DNA of 64,000 nt from G963665545 sp963665545 (GTDB taxonomy: Bacteria > Pseudomonadota > Gammaproteobacteria > Xanthomonadales > SZUA-36): positions 1 to 64,000 of the forward strand of contig CAXXKZ010000009.1 of NCBI GenBank assembly GCA_963665545.2, read 5' to 3'. The stretch's first letter is position 1. Each line of letters begins with the position of its first letter. A model generated the notes under the pieces. That model was not told the DNA's origin, searched no databases, and saw only the letters and a program-made list of their open reading frames with translations. The position numbers and the translations under genes are program-made. Positions 9,660 through 19,476 of this stretch are shown one piece after another.

Positions 9660-10834
9660 GGCCATGGCGACACCTTTCCCGAACGTGACTCAAGTAATCT
9701 AACAACGGCTCGATAGTGGCCTCGAAACTGAATTGCTCCCTGCAAGCAATAGCCCCGGCGCTCTTCCGTCTGAGCAGAGCCTTATCCTGCAGGTGAGCAG
9801 CAAGCCTGCGGTAATCACCTGGCAGGAAATCAATCGCCGCATCGTGTCCGGCGATGGAGTCGTAGAAAGCCGGCAAGCCGTTGCAAAATGATCGGCAGCC
9901 CCGCCAGCAAGTATGTTCCATGGCGATTTGGGATCGCAGCCTGGTCTTCGAGGTGAGGCCAGGGTAGAGGGCGGCCGACATATGATCATCCCGCGTCATA
10001 GCGGGAAAACTCCTCAACCCACTGGTCTTTAGCCCCATTGATCTCATCCAGAGACTTCCCAGTCGGCTGGATGGACGGGTGCACGTGCAGATAGTCGTTG
10101 AGCAGACTCCGCAAGTTGGAGAAACCGGAGGGCGAAAGTCCACTGGCGATAATAAACGCGATATCGTCATAGTTATTGCCGTAGACATGGACATGAATGC
10201 CCGCCATCGCTGCTTTGACCAGGTCGATTCCAAGCGGTCGCCCAATGCAGACCGTGTGAATGTCACCGTCCGTGGACGAGATTTTGGGTGCAAAACGCTT
10301 GTTCATAAATTTTCGGGAGGGCAAATCGCTATCCATGAAGGCTATTTCCTGATTTCCACACCCGAGATCAAGCCCGCAACCGCCAGCAGACGCCGGCAGA
10401 GTCCAGAAATCCATTTGCTGGCGGTTGCAGAATATTTGTCCATCCAAGGCTCTTACAATCTTCAAGTCGAGGTTGTGGACATCAAATCCCCAGTGTCGAA
10501 CGATCGGAACGCGGAATGTACCTCTATCCCTTTCATGGAGCAGACGCCCGAGCAGGACCCAGACATCAGCCAGCCCCGGCGGCGTGTCGGGACTCCAAAG
10601 CTTGCGATCGTAGATATGAAACAGGCTGTAAACGATATCGATGGCCCCTTCGTGAAGCAGGTCGATAGCGCCTTCGATGTTGAGTTTCGTGATACGGTTG
10701 CGGGCGAATGGATAAGGCCCTTGCTCCCATGCCATGGTTCTAGACCACAGTCCAAATAACCCGTGCCCCTGATCCGACAATGACAGCACCCGTTCCGGAT
10801 TCCAGGCCAGTGCGCCAACCAGTAAAATATTCAT
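9660..10834 (-). pseudogene. Glycosyltransferase-like gene, disrupted by a stop and a frameshift
   Basis: It starts at ATG 10832-10834 (MNILLVGALAW) and reads well to EEFSRYDAG, where a TGA ends the frame (10834-9986). In the same frame beyond the stop comes a segment like PNRHGTYLLAGLPIILQR, which resembles the donor-site region (R-x-x-T-Y-x-x-A-G-L-P) of GT-B glycosyltransferases. The stop therefore looks like Trp TGG changed to TGA. A frameshift near 9870 then moves to a frame with FYDSIAGHDAAIDFLPGDY and EATIEPLLDYL, a typical end for such enzymes. The lower boundary is approximate. Two independent lesions argue for true decay. Confidence 0.6.
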
Positions 10835-10837
10835 TCT

Positions 10838-12070
10838 ATGACTGAATATACCACCCGCTTCCCGTTGCAAGTAATTGTCATCGGCTCTGGGTTCGCGGGC
10901 GCTGCAGCTGCGCATGTCCTGCGGGAACAGATGGGCTCGACAGTGACTGTGCTGGAGGGCTCGGCACACGCCGGTGGCATGCTGCGCACCTTGTATACGC
11001 AAGACGGTCTACCCTACGAGTATGGCCCGCGTGTCCTGAGCGTGTTCCGTGGCACGCAGAGCGGACTCGATTTTGTCAAGCGCCTTGTCGAGCTCGAAAA
11101 GCGTGATATCTATCAGGGCACGCAGCTGCGGCCGGGCTACCCTGTAGTCCCATTTCCACTCGATCGGGAGAGCCTGGACAACATACCCGAAGGCGCGAAG
11201 ATTCGCCGCGAGATGGAACAATTAAAGAACGGCATTCCGGACGAATCGAACTTGCGCACCTATCTCGAGACAAGCGTGGGTCCGACACTCACCCAGCTGG
11301 CCTTCACGGGCTTCAACCGCAAGTTTTGGGGCCGTGAACTCGAAGAGCTCCCGGCCAGCTGGGGCAAACTTCGCCGACTCGAAAGAATTGCGGAAAAAGG
11401 CTCATACAGGCTACCTTCGATGGCCTCACACTACTATCCGAAAGGCGGATTCAATCCGCTCTTCGATAAGCTACTCGACGGTATCGATGTGCGCTATAAA
11501 ACTAAAGTAAACAAAGTGGTGGCGTCCCCTGCAGGATCCACGGTCTATTGCAATCAAGAAAAGTTACAAGCCGACCTCGTGATTTCCACCGCGCCAATCG
11601 ACTAGCTATTCGGCTTTCCCTACGGAAAACTCGAGTGGATGGGATATCGCCTCGAGTTGAGTGTGGCGACGGAAGCCAAACTCGGAAGGGCGCCCGACGG
11701 CATTCCCTTTGCATGGCTCTATTCGCCGTGGGAGGAAACCCCCGTTTGTAGAACCACCGATTTTGGTGTAATCCACCACGGAAGTAAGAGAGACGGGGCT
11801 TCGGTTGTGGCCAGGGAAATTCCGGATCAGGGGATCAAAATGTATCCGGTGTCATGGGAGGAGGACAGATTTGAGCGTTACCTGCACAGAGCAGCGGACT
11901 TGGCGGACTTCATTCCACTCGGCCGCCTCGGCCTGTATAAGTATGTGACTATCGACAGCACGTTCGCCATGATTGAGCGGCTTCTCGAGCAGTTACCCCG
12001 CTACCTGACTGCTGATGCAGGCGGGCGATACAACATACTGAAAAATATCAGGGGAGACTGGAGCGACTGA
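10838..12070 (+). pseudogene. UDP-galactopyranose mutase-like FAD enzyme, interrupted by an in-frame amber stop
   Basis: The N-terminus holds an FAD-binding G-x-G-x-x-G (VIVIGSGFAGAAAAH), then E-G near the strand end, a YGPRV segment, and FNRKFWG and HYYPKGGFNPLF, which place it with Glf-like or related FAD oxidoreductases. A TAG at 11603-11605 follows STAPID. The same frame continues without another stop (LFGFPYGKLEW onward) to TGA 12068-12070, giving about 410 codons, the family's usual size. GAG to TAG is the simplest explanation. The start lies only 3 bases from the divergent gene at 10834, and no ribosome site is obvious, so the start is uncertain. Confidence 0.7.
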
Positions 12071-12220
12071 GTTTGCCCATGGCTACCCCCAAAAAGGCGT
12101 TACGCGATCCATGGGCCCGCACGGTAAAAGAGAATACGAAACGTTTCCAGATTTCATTCTGCTTTTTGCGGCAAAATCGTTAGCCATTGCTTTAAACGAC
12201 ATATCGGGCTCGGTGGTTGA

Positions 12221-15022
12221 TCAGCGGTCGGCCGGGCCGGCCAGGAGTTCACGATAGGGCTCCGCTTCATGGGGGACATCCATCGCGACATAAATATTGA
12301 TGACCAGCTTCAGTGCACTTACTGTAGCGGGGTGATCGTCGCCCAGCATGGTGGCCCTTACCCGGTAAACACCCAGCGCCAATTCTTCGGCCGCCTCGAG
12401 CCGGACCTGACCACGCAGTGCCTGAACCTGCTCGAACTTGGCATCCAGGACTAGCGGGTGATCGCCACCCAGAGTTCCCCAACCCAGGTGAACGGCCTGT
12501 TCACTTAACTCCTCCGCAACCGCAAACTGTTGCTGCGTATTACGGACTCGCGCCAGCGTGATCATGCTCTGCAGCACATCGGGGTGCTCGCTGCCCAGGA
12601 CTCGGGATTGGGCTTCCAGAACTTGATTGATCAGCGCGTCGGCCTTGGCAATCTCGCCCTGCCGCAAGCGCAGCTCGGCCAAACCGCTCGCCGTCTTCAG
12701 GGTGCCGGCATGTTCCGGACCGCTGTTGGTGCGCTGTCGTTCCAGCGTTATCAAGTAGAGGCTCTCCGAATCCGTGAGTCGATTCCCATCCCGATAAACC
12801 TCTGCCAGAGTGCTCTCTGACTCTAGTGCGCGTGATTCTAAGGCACTCGATTTACCTCTGAAACTTCGACGCGCTGCAATCGCTCGCACCAGATATGACT
12901 CGGCTTCCTCGTAACGGGCTTGCTTGACCAGAGTCAGGCCCAAGTTGTGCATCGACTGCGCCGTATCTTCGTGCTCTTCTCCCAACACGAGAACACGGGC
13001 CGGAAGAACCGCACTCAGCAGTCGCTCCCCTTTTCGATACCGCCCTAGCTCGATGTAGGCAGAGGCCAGGTTGTTACCGAGCTGCAATGTGTCCGGATGG
13101 TTCGGACCCAGGAGGCGCTGCTGAGCCGCAAGCGCCTGCTGGAACATTTCGGCGGCCTCCGAATAGCGGGCGGTCGAAAACAGGGTAACGGCCAATCCGT
13201 TCAAGGAACGTAGGGTATCGGGGTGATCCTCACCCAATACCCGTTGCCGTATCTCCAAGGTCTTGCGGTCCATGGATTCCACTTCGTCCAATCGGCCCTG
13301 CTGCCAAAAGACATTGGCGAGAAGGTTCATGGCGGTCAGCGTGTCTGGGTGATCCTCACCAAGACTCTGAACCCGCAGCGTGAGAAGCCTAAATAGCAAT
13401 GGTTCCGCCTCGCGGTTTAGCCCTTGTGCGTAATACCAGACGCCTAGCGATTCTAAAGCCTTCAGAGCCTCTGGGTCCGCCGCGCTCACGCCCCGGCTTA
13501 GTAACTCGCGAGCACGCTCCAGATGCGTTTTGGCCTGCGGAAACTTGCCGAGTGCACGGTACGTATTTCCGATGGTCAGGCGCACGGCGGCTTCGACAGT
13601 GACTTGGTCGCGGAGCGCCTCTCCTTTTTCGAGTCTTTTAGCAGCTTGATCCAGGATTTCAGCGACGGTGACCTCCCGGCCCTGTGCTTTGGCCGGGTCG
13701 ACTGAAGAGAGAAGCTCCGCAAGGAAATCTGAGACGGCTACGGCCTTGGCGGCTTCCTTGTACGCCGCCGCACGCGCTTGCTCAGCTTCGCCTCGCAGAC
13801 CATGCTCTCGTACAAAGCCGACTGCTATCAAGGCCACGAGCCCGGCCGTGGCGATGACACCCCGGCGATGCCGCTGGGCGAATTTCGTCAATCGATACTT
13901 GAGGGTGTTCCTCCGAGCCAGCACCGGCACTCCATCGAGGTGACGCTTGAGGTCCTGGCCGAGCCGCTCGGCGGAGGGATAGCGACGTTCAACTTCGGGG
14001 CGTAGCGCTGTGAGACAGATATTATCGAGATCTCCGGCGATCCGGCGCCAGGCCAGCAAGGGCTGCTCCTTGGCGCTATCCCGGCTCAATTTCAACAGCG
14101 CACTGGGCAGCGGCGGCATTTCATTCTGTATTGCTGATAAATCCATCGTGTTGCGGTCGTGAGGCCGGCAGCCGGCCAAAAGTTCATACAGAACGACGCC
14201 CAGTGCATAGACATCGGTCGCTGTCGTCACCGGGCCGTTGGTGATCTGTTCCGGCGCAGCATATTGGGGAGACATAAGCTGTTTGCTGGTGCGGGTGCGA
14301 TCAGCTCCGACCGACGCCTCGGCGAGCAACTTGGCGATCCCAAAATCCACCAGCTTCACCTGGCCGTCTGCGCCAACCAGAATATTGCTCGGTTTGAGGT
14401 CCCGATGGACGACCAGATTGCGATGCAGATAACTCACGGCCGCAATGACAGCGAAGAATAAATCTAGTCTCTGCTCGAGTGACAGCCCCCCCTCATCGCA
14501 AAATTGGGTGATCGGCAACCCCTCGACATACTCCATAACGAAATAGGGCCGGCCTTCGTCCGTCACTCCCCCATCCTGGAGGCGGGCTATGTTGGGATGG
14601 GTGAGCCGGGCGAGAATCTGGCGCTCGACAAGAAAGCGTGCCCTAATCTCCGGCGTGTCCATATCGAGGTGAATCAGTTTCAGCGCAACCTGTTGGTCGA
14701 ACTCACCGTCGACGCGCACCGCAAGGTAAACGGCGCCCATGCCACCATGTCCAATGACCTCGAGTGTTCGGTAGGGACCGATTTCAACCTGGGGCTGGAC
14801 GGCACTCTCTAACTCGAGGGGGGCTGCGGCAGCGATGTCGTTGGAGAGCCCTGCGAAGAAAGGACCAGCGGCGAAATGTGTGCTGAGGAGCTCCAACACT
14901 TCTTGCCGAAGCGCAGGATCACCATGGCAAGCCTGGTCAATAAACCGATCGCGTTCTGCGGGCGGGCATTCGAGCAGCGCAGCAAACAGGTCTTCCAGTT
15001 CCAGGTTGGGTGAACCGCTCAT
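12221..15022 (-). CDS. Ser/Thr protein kinase with transmembrane segment and C-terminal TPR array
   Basis: 933 residues. The N-terminal ~75 residues are a small helical region. The kinase domain spans about 80-370: glycine loop IGHGGMGAVYLA, catalytic Lys in VALKLI, HRDLKPSNI, DFG (LVDFGIAK) and the APEQ activation-segment end. A juxtamembrane basic stretch and one membrane helix (about 395-415) are followed by many TPRs of the kinesin-light-chain/TPR_12 type (H-P-D-T-L, N-L-A), which bind protein partners. The gene lies 12 bases downstream of the ECF sigma gene on the same strand, so they are co-transcribed. Such kinase/ECF pairs are known; in Vibrio, PknT phosphorylates and activates EcfP. 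A like role here is inference. Confidence 0.92.
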   Translation of the reverse strand: MSGSPNLELEDLFAALLECPPAERDRFIDQACHGDPALRQEVLELLSTHFAAGPFFAGLSNDIAAAAPLELESAVQPQVEIGPYRTLEVIGHGGMGAVYLAVRVDGEFDQQVALKLIHLDMDTPEIRARFLVERQILARLTHPNIARLQDGGVTDEGRPYFVMEYVEGLPITQFCDEGGLSLEQRLDLFFAVIAAVSYLHRNLVVHRDLKPSNILVGADGQVKLVDFGIAKLLAEASVGADRTRTSKQLMSPQYAAPEQITNGPVTTATDVYALGVVLYELLAGCRPHDRNTMDLSAIQNEMPPLPSALLKLSRDSAKEQPLLAWRRIAGDLDNICLTALRPEVERRYPSAERLGQDLKRHLDGVPVLARRNTLKYRLTKFAQRHRRGVIATAGLVALIAVGFVREHGLRGEAEQARAAAYKEAAKAVAVSDFLAELLSSVDPAKAQGREVTVAEILDQAAKRLEKGEALRDQVTVEAAVRLTIGNTYRALGKFPQAKTHLERARELLSRGVSAADPEALKALESLGVWYYAQGLNREAEPLLFRLLTLRVQSLGEDHPDTLTAMNLLANVFWQQGRLDEVESMDRKTLEIRQRVLGEDHPDTLRSLNGLAVTLFSTARYSEAAEMFQQALAAQQRLLGPNHPDTLQLGNNLASAYIELGRYRKGERLLSAVLPARVLVLGEEHEDTAQSMHNLGLTLVKQARYEEAESYLVRAIAARRSFRGKSSALESRALESESTLAEVYRDGNRLTDSESLYLITLERQRTNSGPEHAGTLKTASGLAELRLRQGEIAKADALINQVLEAQSRVLGSEHPDVLQSMITLARVRNTQQQFAVAEELSEQAVHLGWGTLGGDHPLVLDAKFEQVQALRGQVRLEAAEELALGVYRVRATMLGDDHPATVSALKLVINIYVAMDVPHEAEPYRELLAGPADR

Positions 15023-15034
15023 GACGGGCTGTGC

Positions 15035-15634
15035 TTAGCTTTCTTCGGCTTGCATATCGCGGTAGAGCCAGGCGCGCGCAAGGTTCCATCGACGCTTGAC
15101 CGTTGCCGATGAGATCTCCAGCGCTTCCGCGGTCTCGTTCGTGGTGAGCCCGCCGAAGCAGCGGCACTCGACGATGCGGGCAAGCCGGGGCTCCCTCTCG
15201 TCAAGATGCGTCAAAGCTTCATCCAGCGCCAGTAACTCCTCGCACCGTTCCGCGGAAACCAACCGTTCTTCGTTTAGTGGCAGCGACACTTGCCCGCCAC
15301 CTCGCTTCTGTCGACGGTGGCGACGCGCATTGTCGACGAGAATGCTACGCATTGCCTTAGAAGCGACCGCGAAGAATTGACGTCGATTGCCATAACCGGC
15401 TCCTCTGCGGGCCGTCAACTTGACGTACGACTCGTGTACGAGGCTGGTGGTACCCAGGTTCTCTTGCCCTTGCCAGCGGTATCGATTGGCGCGCGCCTGG
15501 TTGAGGACTTTTAATTCGCTATAAACGAGAATCATGAGTTGCTGATATAACTCGCTTTTATTGTTCTCCAGATTCTCAGAAAGCTCGTCGAGCAGTCCGG
15601 TAATATCGTCTCTGGCGGCCACGATGCTGGGCAT
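15035..15634 (-). CDS. ECF RNA polymerase sigma factor paired with Ser/Thr kinase
   Basis: 199 residues. Region 2 is seen around residues 30-100 (LVHESYVKL, NRRQFFAVASKAMRSILVD) and region 4 at about 135-190 with a helix-turn-helix (NETAEALEISSATVKRRWNLARAWLY). The ECF_sigma/TIGR02999-type pattern matches sigma factors that lack an anti-sigma partner and stand beside Ser/Thr kinases. No anti-sigma gene is found here and the kinase follows by 12 bases, which supports control by phosphorylation (established for some groups, inferred here). The gene diverges from the secreted-protein gene at 15937, a possible target. Confidence 0.9.
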   Translation of the reverse strand: MPSIVAARDDITGLLDELSENLENNKSELYQQLMILVYSELKVLNQARANRYRWQGQENLGTTSLVHESYVKLTARRGAGYGNRRQFFAVASKAMRSILVDNARRHRRQKRGGGQVSLPLNEERLVSAERCEELLALDEALTHLDEREPRLARIVECRCFGGLTTNETAEALEISSATVKRRWNLARAWLYRDMQAEES

Positions 15635-15936
15635 AAACGATAGCGTACCATGATATCCAGGAGGAGCCTTATTCTGGTTGGGAGTCGCTCCTCTCCTTAA
15701 TTAGGACCGGATGGACAAACCGTAAGACCCTGACTAACCGGCCCGCCACTCTATCAAACCCTTGATCTGGCAGGGCCTTCCCATCGGCTACGACGTGACT
15801 AAACAGGCAATTTCGGAGCCCGCACAAATATTTCGTTCAGCCGCTGAGCCGATTTGCCCTGAAATGACGTTTGTTTAAGTGAGGGATTCAGTTTGGCTTT
15901 TTTATTGTGCCCAAGATGGGAGGAATGGAGGATGAG
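15635..15936. promoter_or_regulatory. Divergent intergenic region between ECF sigma and secreted-protein gene
   Basis: 302 bases carry the promoters of both divergent genes. The right side holds a clear ribosome site, GGAGG at 15927-15931, 5 bases before ATG 15937. This decides the start of the secreted protein. I could not identify confident -35/-10 elements or an ECF-type promoter by eye. Confidence 0.5.
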
Positions 15937-17301
15937 ATGATACGTAAAAGCACAATAACGAAAACGCTCCTTGGAGGGGGATTAACCCTTCTCCTCGCCT
16001 TCGCGCTCGCGGCCAACGCCTCGGCAGCAGATACTGTCCAGGATTTTGACACCCCCGGGACGCCATTCGTGGATGGCACTAATTTTGGCTCTCCCCCCCC
16101 GGCCGTAATCGGCCCTGACGGGGTCTCTACCGGGCAGTTTCTCAGGTTAAAAAATACTGGCCTTAACACCAATAATACACTCAGCTTCGATCTAACCGAC
16201 ATCGGACCTCAAGGCCATATTGTTGCTGACTTTGACTTCCGTATCACCTGTAGAGGAAGCAGGTCTGGTTTCGGCTGTGCCGATGGGTTTTCCTTTGTCT
16301 TGCTTAATACCGGAATATCGGGCGCTAGCGGGCCAGTCCTGAGATTAGAAGAATTTGGCCGATCTGTTACCGAAAGTCCACCGGGGTTTCTAGGGCAAGA
16401 GCAGTTCGGAGTCGGTTTTGTCACGTTCGGCGGCTCGTTGTTAGGGGACCTCACTAAAAATAACTTATTAGTGTTGACCTTAGAATACTTCCCGGCTGGC
16501 TCCCTCACCTTCATTAATAAGCAACTCACCAGCGGGCCGGATGAGAACTCAGACGGCAACATCGACTTGGTCGTCGAGGTGAAACAGACCTCTACTACGA
16601 ACCCACCGTACGACTTCGATATTAGCTATGCCAACCCGAGTGGTCCTGCCGTGCTGATTGTCGATACGGTGCCCGCCGAGTGGGTGGTTACAGCAATTAA
16701 TGGCGACACTAGCAATTTGCCGGTTGATCCGCGCGATCCCACTGCCAACTTCACTAATGTTTTGGGCTCGATCGACGTGTTCAGATCGGGTAAGGGCGCA
16801 AAGAGTAAAAGTTCCACGAAAATCCACTGGACGCCGCCTACCGACGGAGCGACGGTCAACGTAGAGGCCGAGACCAGACAGAGTCCCAGCAGAAAGGTAA
16901 AGTTTGCCCCAACCTCCTGCGGGCCGTTGCTCATGAACGACGGGGCAAGGGTGTTTGAGCTTGACCCGGCAACAGGCGAGCCCCTGCGCGACCCAGGCAC
17001 AGGGGAGGTTCTGCCGCCGATCTTAGAGAGCAATCAACTCTGTCTGGCGGCCGTCGAAGACCTTGATGGCGTCGCTGGAGTTATTCCAGACGGCAGCGGC
17101 GACGAAGACACCGACGGTCTCAGCGATCTCGAAGAGGCCTGCACGATTGGAACCGATCCTTGCGATTTCGACACCGATGGTGACACCTTGGAGGACGGGC
17201 TAGAAGTTGGCCTGGGTACAGACCCGTTGAACCCCGATACAGACGGTGATGGGGCGCAGGACGATGTAGACACAGATCCGCTTGATCCGACCGTTCAATA
17301 A
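15937..17301 (+). CDS. Secreted protein with lectin-like domain and Ca-binding type-3 repeats
   Basis: 454 residues from the ATG set by the GGAGG site (an upstream in-frame ATG at 15907 is rejected). A signal peptide covers about residues 1-29 (TLLLAFALAANASA, cut before ADT). The next ~220 residues form an all-beta region (DFDFRITCRG, CADGFSFVLLNTG, GVGFVTFGGSL) that resembles concanavalin/L-type lectin sandwiches, though the assignment is not firm. The last ~70 residues hold D-x-D-x-D-G repeats (DEDTDGLSDLEE, FDTDGDTLEDGLE, PDTDGDGAQDDVD) as in thrombospondin type-3/adhesin calcium repeats. There is no C-terminal anchor, so it is probably released or surface-bound. A hairpin terminator follows. 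Confidence 0.8.
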   Translation: MIRKSTITKTLLGGGLTLLLAFALAANASAADTVQDFDTPGTPFVDGTNFGSPPPAVIGPDGVSTGQFLRLKNTGLNTNNTLSFDLTDIGPQGHIVADFDFRITCRGSRSGFGCADGFSFVLLNTGISGASGPVLRLEEFGRSVTESPPGFLGQEQFGVGFVTFGGSLLGDLTKNNLLVLTLEYFPAGSLTFINKQLTSGPDENSDGNIDLVVEVKQTSTTNPPYDFDISYANPSGPAVLIVDTVPAEWVVTAINGDTSNLPVDPRDPTANFTNVLGSIDVFRSGKGAKSKSSTKIHWTPPTDGATVNVEAETRQSPSRKVKFAPTSCGPLLMNDGARVFELDPATGEPLRDPGTGEVLPPILESNQLCLAAVEDLDGVAGVIPDGSGDEDTDGLSDLEEACTIGTDPCDFDTDGDTLEDGLEVGLGTDPLNPDTDGDGAQDDVDTDPLDPTVQ

Positions 17302-17323
17302 GGAGCCGGCCTACCCTGTTCAT

Positions 17324-17354
17324 CAATTTACCCAGCTGAAAGTTGGGTAAATTG
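17324..17354 (+). terminator. Hairpin terminator after the secreted-protein gene
   Basis: A perfect 11-bp inverted repeat (CAATTTACCCA / TGGGTAAATTG) surrounds a nine-base loop, 22 bases after the stop codon. Its right arm overlaps by two bases the tRNA-Lys-like repeat at 17353. Confidence 0.55.
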
Positions 17355-17378
17355 GTGGGTCGTGTAGGAATCGAACCT
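17353..17378 (-). repeat. 26-bp direct repeat of tRNA-Lys 3' end (candidate att site)
   Basis: These 26 bases are identical, in the same orientation, to the 3' end including CCA of the tRNA-Lys gene at 22116-22141. The rest of the tRNA is absent here. Direct repeats of a tRNA 3' end are the usual scar of integrase-mediated insertion, so this is a candidate distal att site of a 4.7-kb island. Confidence 0.75.
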
Positions 17379-17392
17379 TGACCAATGACACA

Positions 17393-17806
17393 CTACCCGG
17401 CGCTGGCTCCGACTCCGTGTTGGAGCTGGTATTGGTATTGGCCATTATCAAAATGGCCCATCGACCGGGCAACGAGTCCATCGTCGTTGAATGTCCACTC
17501 CTCGTATCCACTAAAGTCCACTGCATTACCGCCACCATCCGGGCCAGTATTGATGCCAATGAACGTCCAACGATAAATAACCTCATTCGGGCCGATTTCC
17601 AGGTCGTCCATCAATAATTCCATATCCGGAAAAGCAGTCATAAAGCCCTGCGCGACCTTGGTGATCTCTTCTCTGCCATCGGCTGGAGAGCCATTGACAG
17701 ATAACGTCCCGTCTTCGGCGAAAAATGCTGCAACACTAGCGGCGTTCTGGCTGCACCAGGCAGCAGTGTATCGAGCGGCAAACTCTTGCATCCTATCGGC
17801 GTTCAT
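17393..17806 (-). CDS. SnoaL/NTF2-like small domain protein
   Basis: 137 residues with the alpha+beta cone fold pattern: a first helix (MQEFAARYTAAWCSQNAASVAAFFAEDGTL is its opening, given in part), GREEI, a helix ending FMTAFPDMELLMDD, then strands with YRWTFIGINTG and WTFNDDGLVAR. This matches the SnoaL-like/ester-cyclase group, whose members are isomerases, cyclases or of unknown role. It lies just inside the left boundary of the tRNA-Lys island and diverges from a broken beta-lactamase gene. Confidence 0.75.
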   Translation of the reverse strand: MNADRMQEFAARYTAAWCSQNAASVAAFFAEDGTLSVNGSPADGREEITKVAQGFMTAFPDMELLMDDLEIGPNEVIYRWTFIGINTGPDGGGNAVDFSGYEEWTFNDDGLVARSMGHFDNGQYQYQLQHGVGASAG

Positions 17807-17979
17807 GGCGACTCTCGCTTATTTAACAGAACTTTGATCAAAGTTTACTCTCCTGAGCGCCGGCTGGCTGGGACATGTCGAGACTCAGAGTCAAGTAACC
17901 ATTCTCCACTCCGATACGTCCCTTTTTGTAAGCTGCATGAACGCAGTCGTTTGAATCGGCGTCACCCGGGAGAGTTACC

Positions 17980-18520
17980 GTGATTTTCAAATACTTACTT
18001 CTTGTTTTGCTGAGTCTGTCTGCCATGGGCAGCCGATATGCGTCTGCTGATCAGGTCGACGATTGGGTGGCCGAGGAAATGGCCAAAAGCCTGGTTCCCG
18101 GTTTGGCATTCGCGGTCATCAGCCAAGGGGAAGTGCTGGACATGCGAGCCTACGGATTGGCCAATATGGAAACTGGCTCGCCGGTGAAGACCTTAAGTGT
18201 CTTCGAATTGGCTTCGCTGACCAAGCCGATTACCACACGCTGGGCCAGGGTGAGACCTCGGATCTCATGACCCCATCATTCCAGGCTACACTAAACGCTT
18301 ATCCACCCGCAGTCTGGGAAATCCTCGCTACGCGCTTCGACACCATGCAATCATTTGGCTATATCGGGCAGGATGTCATGGTGGCTGATGCAAGCGCTCG
18401 CGACTCGGTCAATCCGCAAGAGGTCGTTCGGCGGGCGCATTATCGATTCAAAAATGCACACGCCTCATGGTTTACGAGGGGGCATCCGAATTCACGAAGA
18501 TTGGAGATAACTGGACATTT
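17980..18520 (+). pseudogene. Serine beta-lactamase-fold hydrolase remnant with internal deletion
   Basis: It begins with GTG and a GGGAGAG ribosome site, has a signal peptide (LLLVLLSLSAMGSRYASA) and an N-terminal class-C/esterase pattern (VPGLAFAVISQGEVL, RAYGLANMETG) up to the catalytic S-x-x-K motif (LASLTKPITT). Then the sequence jumps to what looks like the C-terminal part of a related protein (SFGYIGQD, HYRFKNAHASWF) in another frame. The whole central region, including the Tyr motif, is missing, so no active enzyme is possible. Confidence 0.65.
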
Positions 18521-19346
18521 GAAGCCATTGAAATTTATCCTCGACGTTCTGTCCGGCACAATCCGGTACCCAGCCTTCTTCAAACAGCCACTGCGGAAGG
18601 TTGTAGTCTTGCGCCCCCAGCAACTCAAGGGGCGCTCCAAAACCTCTTTTGGGCGCATCAATGACTTCATCTGATATGTGGCCTTTCAAAATATCTCGAA
18701 TAAGTCTTTTGCTGCGTGTTCGCTCTGTATACGTGAACGGGTGACTCGAGAACATGTATTCGCGCAGAATGTCGTCCTGAAACGGCACTCTGTATTCGAC
18801 AGAACACTTCATTCCTGATCGATCAGTCTTTTCATTAAATCGATGCGCGAGCCGGGTGTTATATGCGATCCACTGCAATCGTCTATAGGGATCAATTTCC
18901 TTTCTCAGGTGCATTCTTTCCAACCAGAACAGGTCATACCCCACTGCCTTTTCCTTGAGTCTTGGACCTAGCGAATTTATGAAGCTGTCCTTATTTCATA
19001 GTCAAAAACCCAGTCATGTTTGCCAAGCAAATCAACAAAGGGAAACAACAATCGTTTGGCATGGACTATTTTTGAAGTGCCCGGTCTGTGCAGATTTGGG
19101 TAACCTGCAAAGATTTCATCTCCGCCGTCCCCACCAATCAGCACTTTAAAATCCCTTGAAGCTTCTTTGCAGACTTGATAGAAGGTGTTGCCCGCAGGGT
19201 CAAAAAAAGGTTGATTAAAAGCATCCGCGAAAAAGTTTTTGCTTTGCTCTACTTTTAGCGGTTGAAAGTCAACCACCTGCAATTCAATGCCTAGATTATC
19301 AGCAGTTATCCGAGCCAGATGAGATTCATCCTTGGGGTGACCGGGT
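18492..19346 (-). pseudogene. Asparagine synthase (glutamine-hydrolysing) C-terminal remnant
   Basis: Two adjoining frames give the synthetase half of an AsnB-type protein: KDESHLARITADNLGIEL, then LIGGDGGDEIFAGY (the PP-loop partner motif) in the first, and after a frame break near 18990, SVEYRVPFQDDILREYM and APKRGFGAPLELL in the second. The N-terminal glutaminase domain and the SGGxDS motif are absent. The upstream end is cut near 19346, shortly before the IS3 element. AsnB paralogues often serve in glycan or peptide loci. Confidence 0.75.
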
Positions 19347-19476
19347 GTACGTCGTCAAAGCATATGGCACCGCTTGAGCTATTTCCTAAGAGATACTTTT
19401 CTGCCGATACTTTCTCCAGTCTAGCCTGCTAACCGCAGGTTTTGTACTTTCCTTTGGGTCAACGTTCTGGATTTGA

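Noticed and set aside
9995..10005. TGA in the glycosyltransferase-like gene as selenocysteine
   Set aside because: The position aligns with Trp, not Cys, no downstream SECIS-like hairpin was noticed, and a further frameshift breaks the gene.
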